A program made the position numbers and the translations under genes. From Dromiciops gliroides (taxonomy: Eukaryota > Chordata > Mammalia > Microbiotheria > Microbiotheriidae): DNA of 64,000 bases. How positions within the stretch are numbered: position 1 is the first letter of the stretch; every line of letters begins with the position of its first letter. The stretch is taken from positions 542,944,211 to 543,008,210 of the forward strand of contig NC_057861.1 in assembly GCF_019393635.1 (NCBI RefSeq), written 5' to 3'. Below are positions 12,101 to 21,695 of the stretch, piece after piece. Under the pieces are notes generated by a model that saw nothing but the letters and a program-made list of their open reading frames with translations, searched no databases and was not told the DNA's origin.

Positions 12101-15100
12101 CACTAAACTGTATGATCTTTGACCCAGCAATACCACTACTAGGCCTCTACTTTAAAGATATCAAAGAAAGGGGAAAAGGATCCAATGGGAAGCAGCTAGG
12201 TGGTACAATCAATAGAGTACTGGGCCTGGAATTAGTAAGACATGAGTTCAAATCTGCCCTCAAATATTTATTAGCTTTGTGACCCTGAGCAAGTCACTTA
12301 ACCTTTGCCTCAGTTTTCTCATCCATTAAATGGGGATAATAACAGCACCTACCTCACAGAGTTGTGAGACTCAAATGAGATAATTGTAAAGTAAGACTTA
12401 TTAGCACATAGTAAAGACTATATAGAAGTTAACTATTATTATTATACATGTACAAAAATATTCATAATTGTCCTGGTGATGGTAAAGAACTAGAAACCAA
12501 AGGAGTGTGTATCAGTTGGGGATTGGCTAAACAAATTATGATTTATGAATGTAATGAAATACTATTGGGCTATAAGAAATGAAGAAAGCCATAGTTTTAG
12601 AGGATCCTTAGGAAGATTATAGGTACAGAAAAGCAGAGTTGACCAGAACCAGGAGAACAATTTGTGCCACAACAACAAACAATTTTGGAAGTCTTCAGAA
12701 ACTCTGATCAGTGCAATGACCAACCAGAATTCCAGAGGACAGAAGATAAAGAATACAGTTCACACACACACAAAAAAAGAATACAGTTCACTTCCCGAGA
12801 GAGATGTGCTATACGCAATGTTCCGATTGAGACAATTTTTGGACATGGCCAGAGCAGATATTTGTTTTCCTTGACTATGTATATTTTGTTACAAGGGCTT
12901 AGGTTCTGTTTTTTTCTTTTTATTAATTAAAAATAAAATAAAATGTGAAGCGTAACTCCCCATATGATATATTTATATTTATATGATGTCAAGAAATATA
13001 GAGGAAGGTCCCAAGTACATTATAAAAATTTAATGGAGTTCAGGGATAGGACTTAACAGGAAGAGACAGTGTCCAGGGCTTGTGATTTACCCTGTTAGAA
13101 GGAGTAATCTTACTTTAATGAGATTGCAGACCCATTGAAATATAAGCTCATTGTTAATTGAGAGAACTTTATATCTGAAATTCTCTCTGGTAAAAATTAC
13201 AGGCCTCAGAACATTAGGGAAGGTGAAAAAAACTTGCACATCCGTCCACTTGACCTCTTCTGATAGGTAGAATTTAACAAATTGAATATGATTAGAGATA
13301 AAGGCTATTTGGAAATAGTGAAATTCTAGCATTTATGGTGGCCAAAAGTGGGGTGGAGCTCAGTAGAATGTTGTGTACCAAAGTTTTGGAAGCGTCTAAA
13401 GATGATAGCCCTTACATTGAGTTTAAGCATATTTAATATTTAACAAATGCATTTAATGTAATTGTAGTAATAATATTTCATATGTAATGTTTTATAAATG
13501 GATAATTTACATAGTTTTTTTCCCTAAGGGCATGGTTTTTAGTCCAAAACTAACAAGTATACCCATATTTTTTTGAATGTGTGTGTTCATTCTATGGAAA
13601 TAGTTTTTAAGCTCGTTTGATGTTTCATTTTGAACTAATTTTCTTTTTTCCTTTCCTTTTCCTTTTTTTGTTTTTGTATAGTTCAACTGGAAATGAGAAA
13701 CCACCTGAAGAAGAACTTGGTACAGAAGTTGTGGTTGGTAGCAACAGTTCAGCTTCCTATGAACAACTAGATAAAGTTACTTCAAGTCTTAGCTGCAAAA
13801 TAAAGAATACCTTTTCACCCTCAGATCCTAATGTCATTGCTACCAAAGAAGAAACTCCTGAAAGTATTATGGCAAAACCAGAAGAATCTCTTCCCAATAT
13901 CATTAGTCATTGTAATGCTAACAAGAAAGCCATTGGAGATGATCAGTTTCCCAAACAGTGTGATCCTGGGAATTTCACAGATGAAAAGATCATACTACCC
14001 CAAGAAATAAAGGGAGCATTGAAGGAGAATTCACTGAACTCTGCATCAGTAGACACAGTGGAAAAATTGAGCCAAACTCCCTCAAATAATTTTGACACTG
14101 AATGTGATAGTAATAAACTCTTAGTATTTATTAGTACTGAAAAATGCAAAGAAACAAAGGACCTTTCTAAAAGTATAGACATGTCTACTAATGAACTGTC
14201 TGCTACCCAGTTAGATAAAATTGTAGAGAATCATTATTCAAAAGGAAGCACTGAACAAAGTAATAGTGAACGATGTGAAGAAAATAAAGTTAGACAAAAA
14301 GTTCAAAGTAATTCTCCAGTTAAAGAAAAAGGTGGCAGCCCCCGAAAAGTGGACAAAGGGCATTACCATAACCGAAGAGATCGTTCTTCCAGTGGAGAGC
14401 GAACAAAGCAAAGTAGGAGCAAAACAGAGAACTATTATTATAAAAAAAGGGTCTCCTATAGCAGAGAAAGGACCAAAAAGAGCCGCCATAAATCAGAACA
14501 CTGTAATGGAAGCAAATATAAACCTTTTCATAATGAAAACAGCAGCCCTGACAGTAGATCCTTAGGAAAACATAACCATTATAGGTCCAGAAGTAGAGGA
14601 AAGTCTGATCAGGAAAGGGGTAGATATTATCATTCTAAAAGTGAGCGATCTTGGAGTCGGGAAAAATATCCAGATGGAATGAGAAGATGGGACAAATATA
14701 GGTATTACAGTGATTATTATCCTTATTCTTCAAGGGATGGTAGAGAGTGGAAGCCATCTCACAGTGATCGAGAATATGACAAAGCAAGTCAGTACAATAG
14801 TAGATCACACAAGGACTATTATAAAAGCAAATGGGTTCATGAGCCAGCACCTAAAGAGAAAGAAAGGCATCACTCGAACAGTAATAAAGTAGACCTGTCC
14901 CATTGTGCATCTCTTCCTCAACATCCTGAAAAATATTCTCATGACAAAATTGCACTTGAAGAAAACAGTTCAAATATTTGTAGCCAGTTTCATGAGCATG
15001 AAATTGTAAAAATGAGGAAAAGGAAATATGATAGCATAGAAAATAATGACAGTGACTTAGAAAAGAAAATCCCCAAACCCTTGCAAAATGAGCCATTAGA

Positions 15101-18100
15101 AGAGCAGAAAGTAAAGAAGCACAAAAAATCGAAAAAGAAAAAGAAATCCAAAGACAAACACAGAACTCGAAGTTGCAAGTAAGTATGTATCAGTATGAGC
15201 TTTCTTTAAATAACATTTATTCATTAGTTTGGGCTTAGTCAGCCTCTTCTGACTTAACAAAAAGTGAAAGAACCTGCCATATTCAAATAAATTTATTGTT
15301 TGGATATTTTTGTGGAATCCCAAACTTTTCAACTATACAAAACCAAATTTGATGTTGTGATAATCTTTGAACTTGACAAACTTTTTTAAAAAACAACATT
15401 GCCATCTTATTTCGGAGAAGGCTGAAATACCTTCTAGAAATCTCACAGGTTATTTGATTTAATTGATTTTCTACAACTTCACTGAATGTAAATGTCCAGG
15501 TTACTTTGAAAAATTGGAACTTTTTATATAGAAACTGGAATGTCCTAATTGAAGTCCTTATTCTTTAGCTGTGAGTATGTTAAGTAAATATTTTTTTTCC
15601 CCAAGGGTTTCTGTGGTTTTTTCTTCTTCAGGTTTATCCAAAAATTAACTATTTAGTAATGTAGGAGAGAAGTCTTGGACCCTACATTGTTAGCAAACAC
15701 ATTTTTTGGGGGGAAGGCATATGATGTCTTTGACACTTCTTGAGTGGTTCAAAACTGTGATCTGAGGTGTCATTTGTTTTCTTGGCCTTTTGTTTACTTT
15801 TTTTCTCTCAATTTGAGAATAGCTCATTGGTTGTGTACATTCTTGAAAATGTAAAATGACCTTTTCATTAAATTTGTGAAATGGATAGAATTGCTTCATT
15901 TTTTACTTAACATTAGCTTTTAAACTTGAAGCCTTATAAAGAGATAATCACAAATAGTGGCAAATAGATGGAAGAACATGGTAGTGTTAAAGAAAGTAAT
16001 GCCTTTGGATGTACCTGAAGCATTGGGCAAAAGCAGTCTTCAGTCCTGTCTTCCGTAACCATTAGTTTCAGGGAAAAGCATCAAAACCTTTGGTGGAATA
16101 GATTTTGTTACACATATAACATAGTAACCAAGGAGAAGGAGAATATGATTTTATTGGTCATTGCCTTTGGTGGACCCATCAGGCCACCCTATCTATCCCA
16201 ATTAGCTCTTTAATTATCATTATGAAAGCACACTTAATGCAACCAGAATTTTACCCACTGTCTTCAGCTAGTGTCCCTAATAAGGTATAGCACTCAACAC
16301 ACCATGTTCTTTTGATGTGATTTTTTTTTTTTCACTCTGGCTTTTAATTCCTGCAGGCATCATCAAGATTCGGATCTTTCTGTAGCCAACTCCAAAGCTG
16401 ACCTTCGCAAACACAAAAAGAAGAAGAAGAAAAAGAAGAAACATGCAAAAAAATCAGAGGACTATATTGAACATTCAGATCTTCATGTACTCAAGATTTC
16501 CTGCTCTGAGACTGATAACAAAACCTGGGAGAGAAAGGACAAATCTCCCTTCAAAGATGGCTTGCCATCTGAGGACTACCTGAAATATAATAAACTTTTT
16601 CATGAGGAAGATGCTGATCACCCTGGGAAAACCAAACACTTAAGAATGGAAAGCCAGGATCATAAATGTCACCCCGCTGAGTATGGCCAGGGTAAGGGGA
16701 AACATTAGGAGTTAAGAATGAAGAATTTTATTTTACAGTAAGAAAAGTCTATATATGTTTAGACAGTGCTTGTGTTAGGTATCTGTATGACTTGACATTT
16801 CATAGATCTAGAAAAACTAAATAGTTACTTTGAATAATGTGGGCTGTTATAGAAGTCTTTTCCCCTTCTCCAGTCATTCCTGTGCTTTCTTTAACAACTC
16901 CTGGTGCTATAATAGCAATAGTGTTAAATGAATAACCATTGAAATAAAACAGTTCTTTGGAGCAGCGTTTCCTTAGATTATAACTTAGCTGTAAAGGAGC
17001 ACATCATTATATGAATGCCTGTGTATAGCTGTCATGTGAGCATGTGTGTTCAACAAAGTCATGGGGCGAGGGGGGGAGAGAGGGGGAAGACAGAATGATT
17101 TGACGATGCTATTGGCCTTTGAAAATTTGCTTTAAGCCTGTGATCAATGTTTCTGTATGGTTTCTTTTTTTCCTGATTACTGGAACTACTATTGTACCTG
17201 TTACTCTTTGGACTTTATATTTGAACCAAGAATTATGGCCTCAGAATCCTTAATCAGTTAGGTCTTATACCATATGATAGTGCCCATTGTTGGAATGGCC
17301 TAGTTTATTTCTCTGGCCTTTTTGCCACACTAAATTTGTTTTCCATGGAAGAGATTCTTCTTTTGTGATTTTAACCTGTATGTTGCTGAGTTGTACAGTA
17401 TAATACAGTTGCTGTGTATGGTTACTTTTCACTCCTAAACAAGCAGCATTTATTGAAAATCTGTGTGTAGCAAAGCCTCAGCTATACAAAACCTTCAAGG
17501 ATTGAATAATTCTCAATAAATGATATTTCCAAATAGTGGGAGGTCTACAGACCCCTTTAAAGTATCAAACATTTTCAAAATTTTAGCCGTAATTTTATGG
17601 AAGTTCTGTAGCAGGAGTTCTTAACCTGAGGGCTATAGATTTCAGGAGCTCTGTGATCTTCTATAGGAAAAATCATATCTTTATTTTTACTAATTTGTAT
17701 CTGAAATTTATCATTTCCTTCATTTATTAATTTTAAAAGATTATTCTGAGAAGGCATCCAGAGGCCTCAATAAGTCACTGTCCTAGGGGTCTGTGACACA
17801 CAAAAAGGTGAACTCTTGTTCTGAAGTATGTTGATTATATGCTTCCTTGCCACCTTAAACAGAGTGTATGGGTAGGAATTAGATCTGAGATTTCACTGAT
17901 GTAGCGAACTCCTCAGAATGGAAGCTTGCTCCACCAAAGCTGGTTGGCAGAGTCTCTACAACAACATATGGTCTTCAGAGTCACCTGGAGCCCTGGAAGG
18001 TTAATGGCACTTGTTCAGCACCACTCAGCTGGCCTAAATCAGAGGTGAAACTTGAACCTAGCCTGAAAGCCGACTCTATCACTGCTGCCAAAGCGTAGTA

Positions 18101-20036
18101 ACCAGTGTTTAAACCATTTCTAGGTGACAGTGGTTTACCATTAGGAACATTGATTAATTATACTGTGCTATGCTCCACTGATGCCACCAGGGTCTGTTGA
18201 GGTGTATAGGGTTATTTGCTGCTATTTTAATGGGCCCAGATTGCTATGCTTTTTGATTTCCTGTAACTGCTTGTTTCCCGTGCTATTTATTAGCTCCCAC
18301 TTTTTGATATTGTCAATCTGTCTACCTGTAACACCCACTTTACCCCTTTTAAGTTGCTGCTTCTATTCTGTGGTGGCTTCGAAACCATATAACGAAGCTT
18401 GTTAGAATTTCAGTATATGTGATTTGACAATAAATAGGCTCCAGTGTGGGTCTGAGGTACCTCTCCATGAGCAAGATGCATGAACTTTGTGATATCTCTT
18501 TTGGCTGCTCAAAAGCTTTTTGGCTTTCTGTTTTCAGCTGTGCTGCAGATGGATATGTTGCTGTACTGTGTGCTTTGTGTGCCAGGGGGTGGTGGGGAGG
18601 GAAAGCTGGGGGGAAGGGGCTGCTACAAAATCAATAGAAGACATAATTCCCTCTCCTCAAAGAAGGGGATTTGCAGTCCAGTTAGGAGGATTTGATGACT
18701 GAGTAGTACAGTACAAAGGGTGGTAACCAAAAAGCCCCATTACATTTCCAGAGGACCAGTACATAATAGACAGGAAATTCACTGTAACTTCTGCTGGGAA
18801 GATGCTTGGCAATATTCAGGAGGATTATTACAGAGAAGTTTATGGAGAGCATATGGCAGATCAAAATCTCTAGCTGAAAAATGAAGGCTGAAGCAGATTT
18901 TTTTTTTCCTTTTAAAAACAAACTAATTGTTGAGTTTATATTAAAATGCAAAATGTTAGTGATCAGGGAACTCATTTGATTCCTTTCTTGCCCACAATTT
19001 AGTAGGTCAGTATTAAACAGGAAACGGGGAGATGAGTTTGTTCATCTGCTTATCATGTCACTGACTTAAAGGAATTCTACATCAATGTAAAAATGTTCAT
19101 GTTTCAGCTAAAGACCTCCTCTCTCATAAGGACTACAGTCAGAAGGTTTCCAGTAAACAGTTGGATGACAGTTCTGCAAGTACAGATGAATCTAGATGGA
19201 AAGTATGTTGAAATCCTAACAAAAATATTTTGTTTCTTATTTAGTAGCATGAATCAGAGCATTTTAAAAGAAACTTTTTTACATTTCTTCTAAATTGTTA
19301 ATCTTATGTTATCCTTAATCTGATCGCAACTGGTGATTGGTTTGTAAGCCAAGAGCTTTAGGTAGGAACACAGACTGAGACACCAGTGCGCCTTTCCCAG
19401 GCCTCTCCAGACTAGGGAAGGGAAGGGGTGCCAATTTGGGCTTGCAGTGACAAAGATTTTTCTTTGTGCTGAGGCTAAACCTTCTCTTTCTTCTCATTAT
19501 CTATCTTTCATACTTCTTTAAGTCCTTCATCCTGGTATCCTGGTACATGGACCATTTTTGCCTTTCTCCTTTGACTCGTTCTCTGAGCGCATTAAACTGA
19601 TTCTCTGATGAATGACTTTTGACCTGGGATCTTTACTATTATAATTTATTGCCATTTGTTATTGTAAGTGTGTATTCTGTGCTTGATTTCTTCCGGCGGG
19701 CGGTGGAGGGAGTCAACTTTTGGTCCCAAAGCCACTAAACTATCAGGCAAAAGTTTTGATTTTTTAGTCTTTTTTGGTTTTTTGAAAGAGGAAACAAATG
19801 AATTGTTTTATAAAATAGATTACTAGTTGTCAGTCACTATTTGTTTAAAATCTTAAAAGCTTTTATTTACTGGAGCTAACATTAAGCTAGGTGGTTGATT
19901 GAAAATGTTATCACTGCACATAAATTTGTAGCATGGGTGACTAAGACTTCATAAAACCAAATTATAAAAATGTTTCCTACCCCCTACTTTTTCCTAGGTG
20001 AATGAAAACTCATCCTCAAAAGAAAAAATACACTAG
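103..20036 (+). CDS. USP42: USP42 C-terminal half (spliced, 5 coding exons; 5' part outside window)
   Basis: Coding exons by splice sites and frame: 103..197, 13682..15178, 16357..16691, 19108..19202, 19998..20036 (stop TAG). All junctions keep one frame. The product resembles the C-terminal tail of human USP42: MPTPLPPLPEDRIVESF in the first exon, then an RS/RD/YYSD-rich low-complexity region, KHKKSKKKKKSKDKH, HHQDSDLSVANSKADL, a lysine run, and KTKHLRMESQDHKCHPAEYGQ. USP42 is a nuclear deubiquitinase reported to act on p53 and histone H2B and to associate with nuclear speckles (family knowledge). The catalytic Cys/His boxes are encoded upstream and are not seen here. The tail is basic and disordered, fitting nuclear or speckle targeting. 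The gene is convergent with CYTH3, as in human. The identity is very likely; the last two coding exons are less certain because the penultimate donor could be read through (see findings). Confidence 0.9.
198..2055. other. USP42 intron, mostly unclassified
   Basis: No gene is seen. An old MIR-like tract occurs around 1450..1560 (ending in the ...AGATGAAGAAACTGA motif on the + strand), and a G-rich stretch at 1760..1785. The rest is AT-rich unique sequence. Confidence 0.5.
2071..2213 (+). repeat. tRNA-derived marsupial SINE (short type)
   Basis: Box A (TGGCGCAGTGG) and box B (GAGTTCAAATC) are followed by AGCTGTGTGACTCTGGGCAA and an A-rich tail. It is flanked by the near-perfect target-site duplication AAGATAACAGGTTTA / AAGATAATAGGTTCA at 2056..2070 and 2214..2228. 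Confidence 0.93.
2271..2440 (-). repeat. tRNA-derived marsupial SINE (antisense)
   Basis: Reverse copy of the same SINE. Its tail is a (TTG)n repeat, seen as (CAA)n on its own strand. Target-site duplication CCAAGGATSGTTG at 2258..2270 and 2441..2453. It lies only about 40 bases from the preceding SINE in opposite orientation. Confidence 0.93.
2475..2690 (+). repeat. old MIR/CORE-SINE-like repeat
   Basis: Contains CTAGCTGTGTGACCCTGAGC and the downstream ...CTTCCAGACCTTATATTTTATGA end typical of MIR-like mammalian SINEs. It is much more diverged than the short SINE. Confidence 0.65.
3250..3399 (+). repeat. tRNA-derived marsupial SINE
   Basis: Near-consensus copy with both Pol III boxes and an A12 tail. 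Short duplication ATGGCTGA at 3242..3249 and 3400..3407. Confidence 0.93.
3747..3886 (-). repeat. tRNA-derived marsupial SINE (antisense)
   Basis: Reverse-complement SINE from GGGGCAATGAAGGTTAAG to CACCTAGCTGCCAC. It is moderately diverged. Confidence 0.9.
4769..5050 (+). repeat. ~62-bp tandem monomers in L1 5' UTR
   Basis: Unit starts near 4769, 4831, 4886, 4951 and 5013, each with a core like GAAGAGYACTTGTGRYCAC followed by an RGCAGYGGCCC-type block. The translated frame shows the same ~21-residue period. Related units occur at 58411..58590. Confidence 0.65.
5141..5283 (+). repeat. tRNA-derived marsupial SINE inside the L1 5' UTR
   Basis: Near-consensus SINE. Target-site duplication AAAAAACAGTAAYGT at 5126..5140 and 5284..5298, which shows it inserted into the older L1. 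Confidence 0.93.
5625..5782 (-). repeat. tRNA-derived marsupial SINE (antisense)
   Basis: Poly(T) at its left, SINE body, and an exact 15-bp duplication AGTCATTTTCTTCTT at 5610..5624 and 5783..5797. Confidence 0.94.
6080..7480 (+). repeat. probable RTE-clade LINE relic (degenerate)
   Basis: Broken translations on the + strand resemble RTE reverse transcriptase linker segments, best at about 7300..7370 (EVEMALKKTKIGRATGLNQV, like the family's EVExALKKMKxGKAxGPDxI). Many stops and frameshifts are present, so it is non-coding. The boundaries are guesses. Confidence 0.45.
7500..8815. other. USP42 intron without recognised gene
   Basis: Mostly unclassified. Overlapping open frames around 7948..8233 on both strands have no recognisable motif. 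GAAATCACAGGTCCAGTCC at 7850..7868 may be the end of an old interspersed repeat. Confidence 0.4.
8815..9020 (+). repeat. MIR-like SINE (old)
   Basis: Contains TGTGTAACCAAGGACAAGTC and the MIR-like tail ...GAGATAATACTATTTGTC...TATAAATGCTTTATGAATTG. Diverged. Confidence 0.6.
9132..9158. repeat. (TG)n microsatellite
   Basis: About 13 TG units without interruption, in the USP42 intron. Confidence 0.95.
9537..9705 (-). repeat. tRNA-derived marsupial SINE (antisense)
   Basis: Exact 15-bp duplication ATGCCCTATTCTTTT at 9522..9536 and 9706..9720, with a T/G-rich tail on the left. It inserted immediately next to an older, longer SINE. Confidence 0.94.
9725..9938 (-). repeat. longer marsupial CORE-type SINE (antisense)
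   Basis: Contains TTGAGGTTTTCTTGGCAAAG, CATTTTACAGATGAAGAAAC and then the SINE body to CACCTAGCTGTCC. This is the longer SINE form whose tail extends past the short type. A + strand copy is at 45289..45522. Confidence 0.75.
11250..11396 (-). repeat. tRNA-derived marsupial SINE (antisense)
   Basis: T-rich tail followed by GGGGCAATGAGGGTTAAG to CACCTAGCTGCCCC. Confidence 0.92.
11725..12950 (+). repeat. old L1 3' end (ORF2 C-terminus and 3' UTR)
   Basis: Degenerate ORF2 end: DLISKAYKELIQ near 11770, then FDPAIPLLGLYFKDIKERGKG at 12118..12180, which matches FDPAIPLLRLFPKEIMERGEG of the full-length L1 at 48.2..54.9 kb. It continues through QLGIGWLNKL-like sequence to a 3' UTR with GGACATGGCCAGAGCAGATA and an AATAAAATAAAATG tail. 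Several stops and frameshifts. A SINE splits it at 12189..12446. Confidence 0.8.
12189..12446 (+). repeat. full-length CORE-SINE/MIR-type repeat
   Basis: tRNA-like head AGCAGCTAGGTGGTACAATC, core AGCTTTGTGACCCTGAGCAA, then CTCATCCATTAAATGGGGAT and an L2-like tail ACTTATTAGCACATAGTAAAGAC. It sits inside the L1 3' end and is therefore younger than that L1 copy. Confidence 0.75.
13682..15178 (+). CDS. USP42: USP42 large C-terminal exon (1,497 nt, RS/basic-rich)
   Basis: The acceptor is TTTTTGTATAG at 13671..13681 after a long pyrimidine tract; the donor is GTAAGT at 15179. The frame stays open for 498 codons. The first part is acidic and Ser-rich with little conservation. From about residue 215 it becomes rich in R, S, Y, H and K (SPVKEKGGSPRKVDKGHY, RRDRSSSGERTKQSRSKTE, YRSRSRGKSDQERGRYY), then FHEHEIVKMRKRKYDSIENND, and ends in KHKKSKKKKKSKDKH. 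The same order of motifs occurs in human USP42. A frame extending 5' into the pyrimidine tract is open by chance and is not coding. Ser/Arg and Tyr/Arg richness suggests phase-separating, speckle-type behaviour (inference). Confidence 0.93.
15179..16356 (+). other. USP42 intron
   Basis: Unique AT-rich intron; no repeat or gene is seen. It ends at acceptor CTGCAG. Confidence 0.7.
16357..16691 (+). CDS. USP42: USP42 lysine-rich exon
   Basis: The acceptor is CTGCAG at 16351..16356 and the donor GTAAGG at 16692. Joined to the previous exon it reads KHHQDSDLSVANSKADLRKH, then a run of 11 Lys before HAKKSEDYIEHSDLHV, and ends KTKHLRMESQDHKCHPAEYGQ. Human USP42 has HQQDSDLSAACSDADLHRH followed by its own lysine run and KTKHLRMESRDDRC...EYGQ, so this is the direct counterpart. 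Reading past the donor gives GKGKH and a stop at 16706..16708, resembling the human ending, where GK also follows EYGQ. Confidence 0.9.
16692..19107 (+). other. USP42 intron with one probable ancient repeat
   Basis: Mostly unique. 17604..17830 has the look of an old interspersed repeat (GGAGTTCTTAACCTGAGGGC near its start, GGGGTCTGTGACACACAAAA near its end) but I cannot name it. A G-rich stretch lies at 18586..18618. Confidence 0.5.
19108..19202 (+). CDS. USP42: USP42 downstream coding exon (95 nt, predicted)
   Basis: The acceptor is GTTTCAG at 19101..19107 and the donor GTATGT at 19203. In the USP42 frame it reads AKDLLSHKDYSQKVSSKQLD then DSSASTDESRWK without a stop. The phase matches both neighbours. 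I do not recall this segment in the main human isoform, so it could be a lineage-specific or alternatively spliced exon. Confidence 0.6.
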
Positions 20037-20042
20037 TTACTG
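19998..20042 (+). CDS. USP42: USP42 terminal coding exon with stop (predicted)
   Basis: The acceptor is TTTTTCCTAG ending at 19997. The frame reads VNENSSSKEKIH and stops at TAG 20034..20036. A donor GTAAGC at 20043 follows only six bases after the stop. A 3' UTR intron then runs to 21695. A stop this close to the last junction would not trigger nonsense-mediated decay, which supports the model. Confidence 0.55.
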
Positions 20043-20774
20043 GTAAGCTGTTTTCATATTTGTATATGGCTATTTGTCTTGAAATTAACAAGGTTAGAAC
20101 TATAAAGAGGAAGGTGAAAGTTGGAGTTATTTCACTATGTGTGCTGTTATGCTATTCCTATGACCCTAGAAAAGTTAGATGATAATACGGACTATCAAAA
20201 ATTAGGTCTGAGGAAGCTGTTTTTTTAGCTACGTGTAACTATGGCAGAGAATTTTATCCATTTTACAAGGTTACTAAATCTTTTGAGGCCAGAAAAAGGC
20301 ATTGAGTAGAAACTAGTTCATGTACTTATTCTCTCCTGAATTTTCAAGAATTGGACATGGCAGTCACAGAGGAAAACTGTCCCTCAGAGAAGTGGATCAC
20401 TTGACAGACACATGGTCAACACTCTTATAAAAGCCATTAATGCATCTGGGTTAGCACTTCTCAACCAGAGACCACCTTTTGCAGCTCACATTCCTCCTGC
20501 CACTCCCATCCCTATCCCCAGGATAGCTGTTAGGTTTTCTAGAAGCACTGGATGGCAGCAGAGTTCAGTTTAGTGTTCAGATCTTCAAATCTGATTTTGA
20601 TTTTGATTTTAGTGTAGAGAAGGGAGGGTGGTACTTCCATTTTCCAGGATAAAGATTACATAAACCAGAATTTAAACCATGAACTAATGAGATGATGGTA
20701 TGAAAGATGGAAGTGAATTTTATGTTTTTCTGAGACATTTCAAAGATGCCTCCAAAATTTTCACAATACAGAAA

Positions 20775-21270
20775 GGCATAACGGATAGAGTACTGGGCTT
20801 CGGCCTGGAGAGAAATTCCACCTCTGACTTTTACTTATCTGTGTAACCTTGGGAAAGTCTCTGAATCACATAAAATCCAATTTTAAGAAAACTCCATTTA
20901 TTTATTTTATTTTGGGGGGGAGGGACGGCAATTGGGATTAAGTGACTTGCCCAGGGTCACACAGCTAGTAAGTGTTAAGTATCTGAGGCTGGATTTGAAG
21001 TCAGGTCCTCCTGAATCCAAGGCAGGTGCTCTATCCACTGTGCCACCTAGCTGCCCCAAAACTCCATTTATTAATAAGCACCAGGTACTGTGCTAAGTGC
21101 TGGAAATCCAAGGAGGCAACAGGCAGTCCCAGCCCTCAAAGACTTAGCCTTTAGACCTCATCTTTAAAACAGGGATGAGAATAATACATGCAGCATTTCT
21201 CCCACAGGGTTATTGTAAGGATAAAGTCAGATAATGGGGATAAAATACTTGGTAAATGTTCACTGTTACT
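20775..21270 (+). repeat. old CORE-SINE/L2-type debris
   Basis: SINE-like head (AACGGATAGAGTACTGGGCT, CTGTGTAACCTTGGGAAAGT), then CATTTATTAATAAGCACCAGGTACTGTGCTAAGTGCTGG, an L2-related motif (here in two parts around a SINE), and CATCTTTAAAACAGGGATGAG. Diverged. Confidence 0.55.
20903..21057 (-). repeat. tRNA-derived marsupial SINE (antisense)
   Basis: Exact 15-bp duplication AAAACTCCATTTATT at 20888..20902 and 21058..21072. Confidence 0.94.
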
Positions 21271-21695
21271 GCGTTTGGGAATTGAGTTTAGGGTGGCTCT
21301 TGAATGGGAGTAAAAAGTGTTTGGGTCTCCTACAACGAAGTTGGAGCAGCACAGGTGTAGGCAGGGCAGTGTTCCACTTGCTCAAAAAGACAGCAGACAC
21401 TTGTCAGTAGAGACCTTAAGAAGCAGAGCATGGATTGCCCAGATAATGTTTTTGCTGTGCGACCATTCATATCATCTAAAACTTAAGGCATTTGTTTCGT
21501 ATCACAGCTAAGAAGGGTGAAATATTTCAATTTGGAAAGCTTCCTCTAAGGCTTTTGAGATCTTTCTAATTTAAAAACTACATGAATACGTCATTAGTAT
21601 TAAGAAGAGAGCTGATGCTAAGCCAACTAAGCTCTTTGTTTCTAAACTTCCTGTCTTTGGAATGACTAATATCTCCAGTATATCTTGTCTTTCAG

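Larger units (their letters stand above)
20043..21695 (+). other. USP42 3' UTR intron
   Basis: Intron between donor GTAAGC and acceptor TTTCAG. It contains an old CORE-SINE/L2 debris field at about 20775..21270 and one inserted SINE (20903..21057). Confidence 0.55.

Noticed and set aside
13617-13681. Methionine start upstream of the large USP42 exon
   Set aside because: The ATG lies in the intron before the polypyrimidine tract. The exon begins at 13682 by its acceptor and by frame with 103..197.
14266-14565. Overlapping frames inside the large USP42 exon on both strands
   Set aside because: Shadows of the real frame; no motif or start context of their own.
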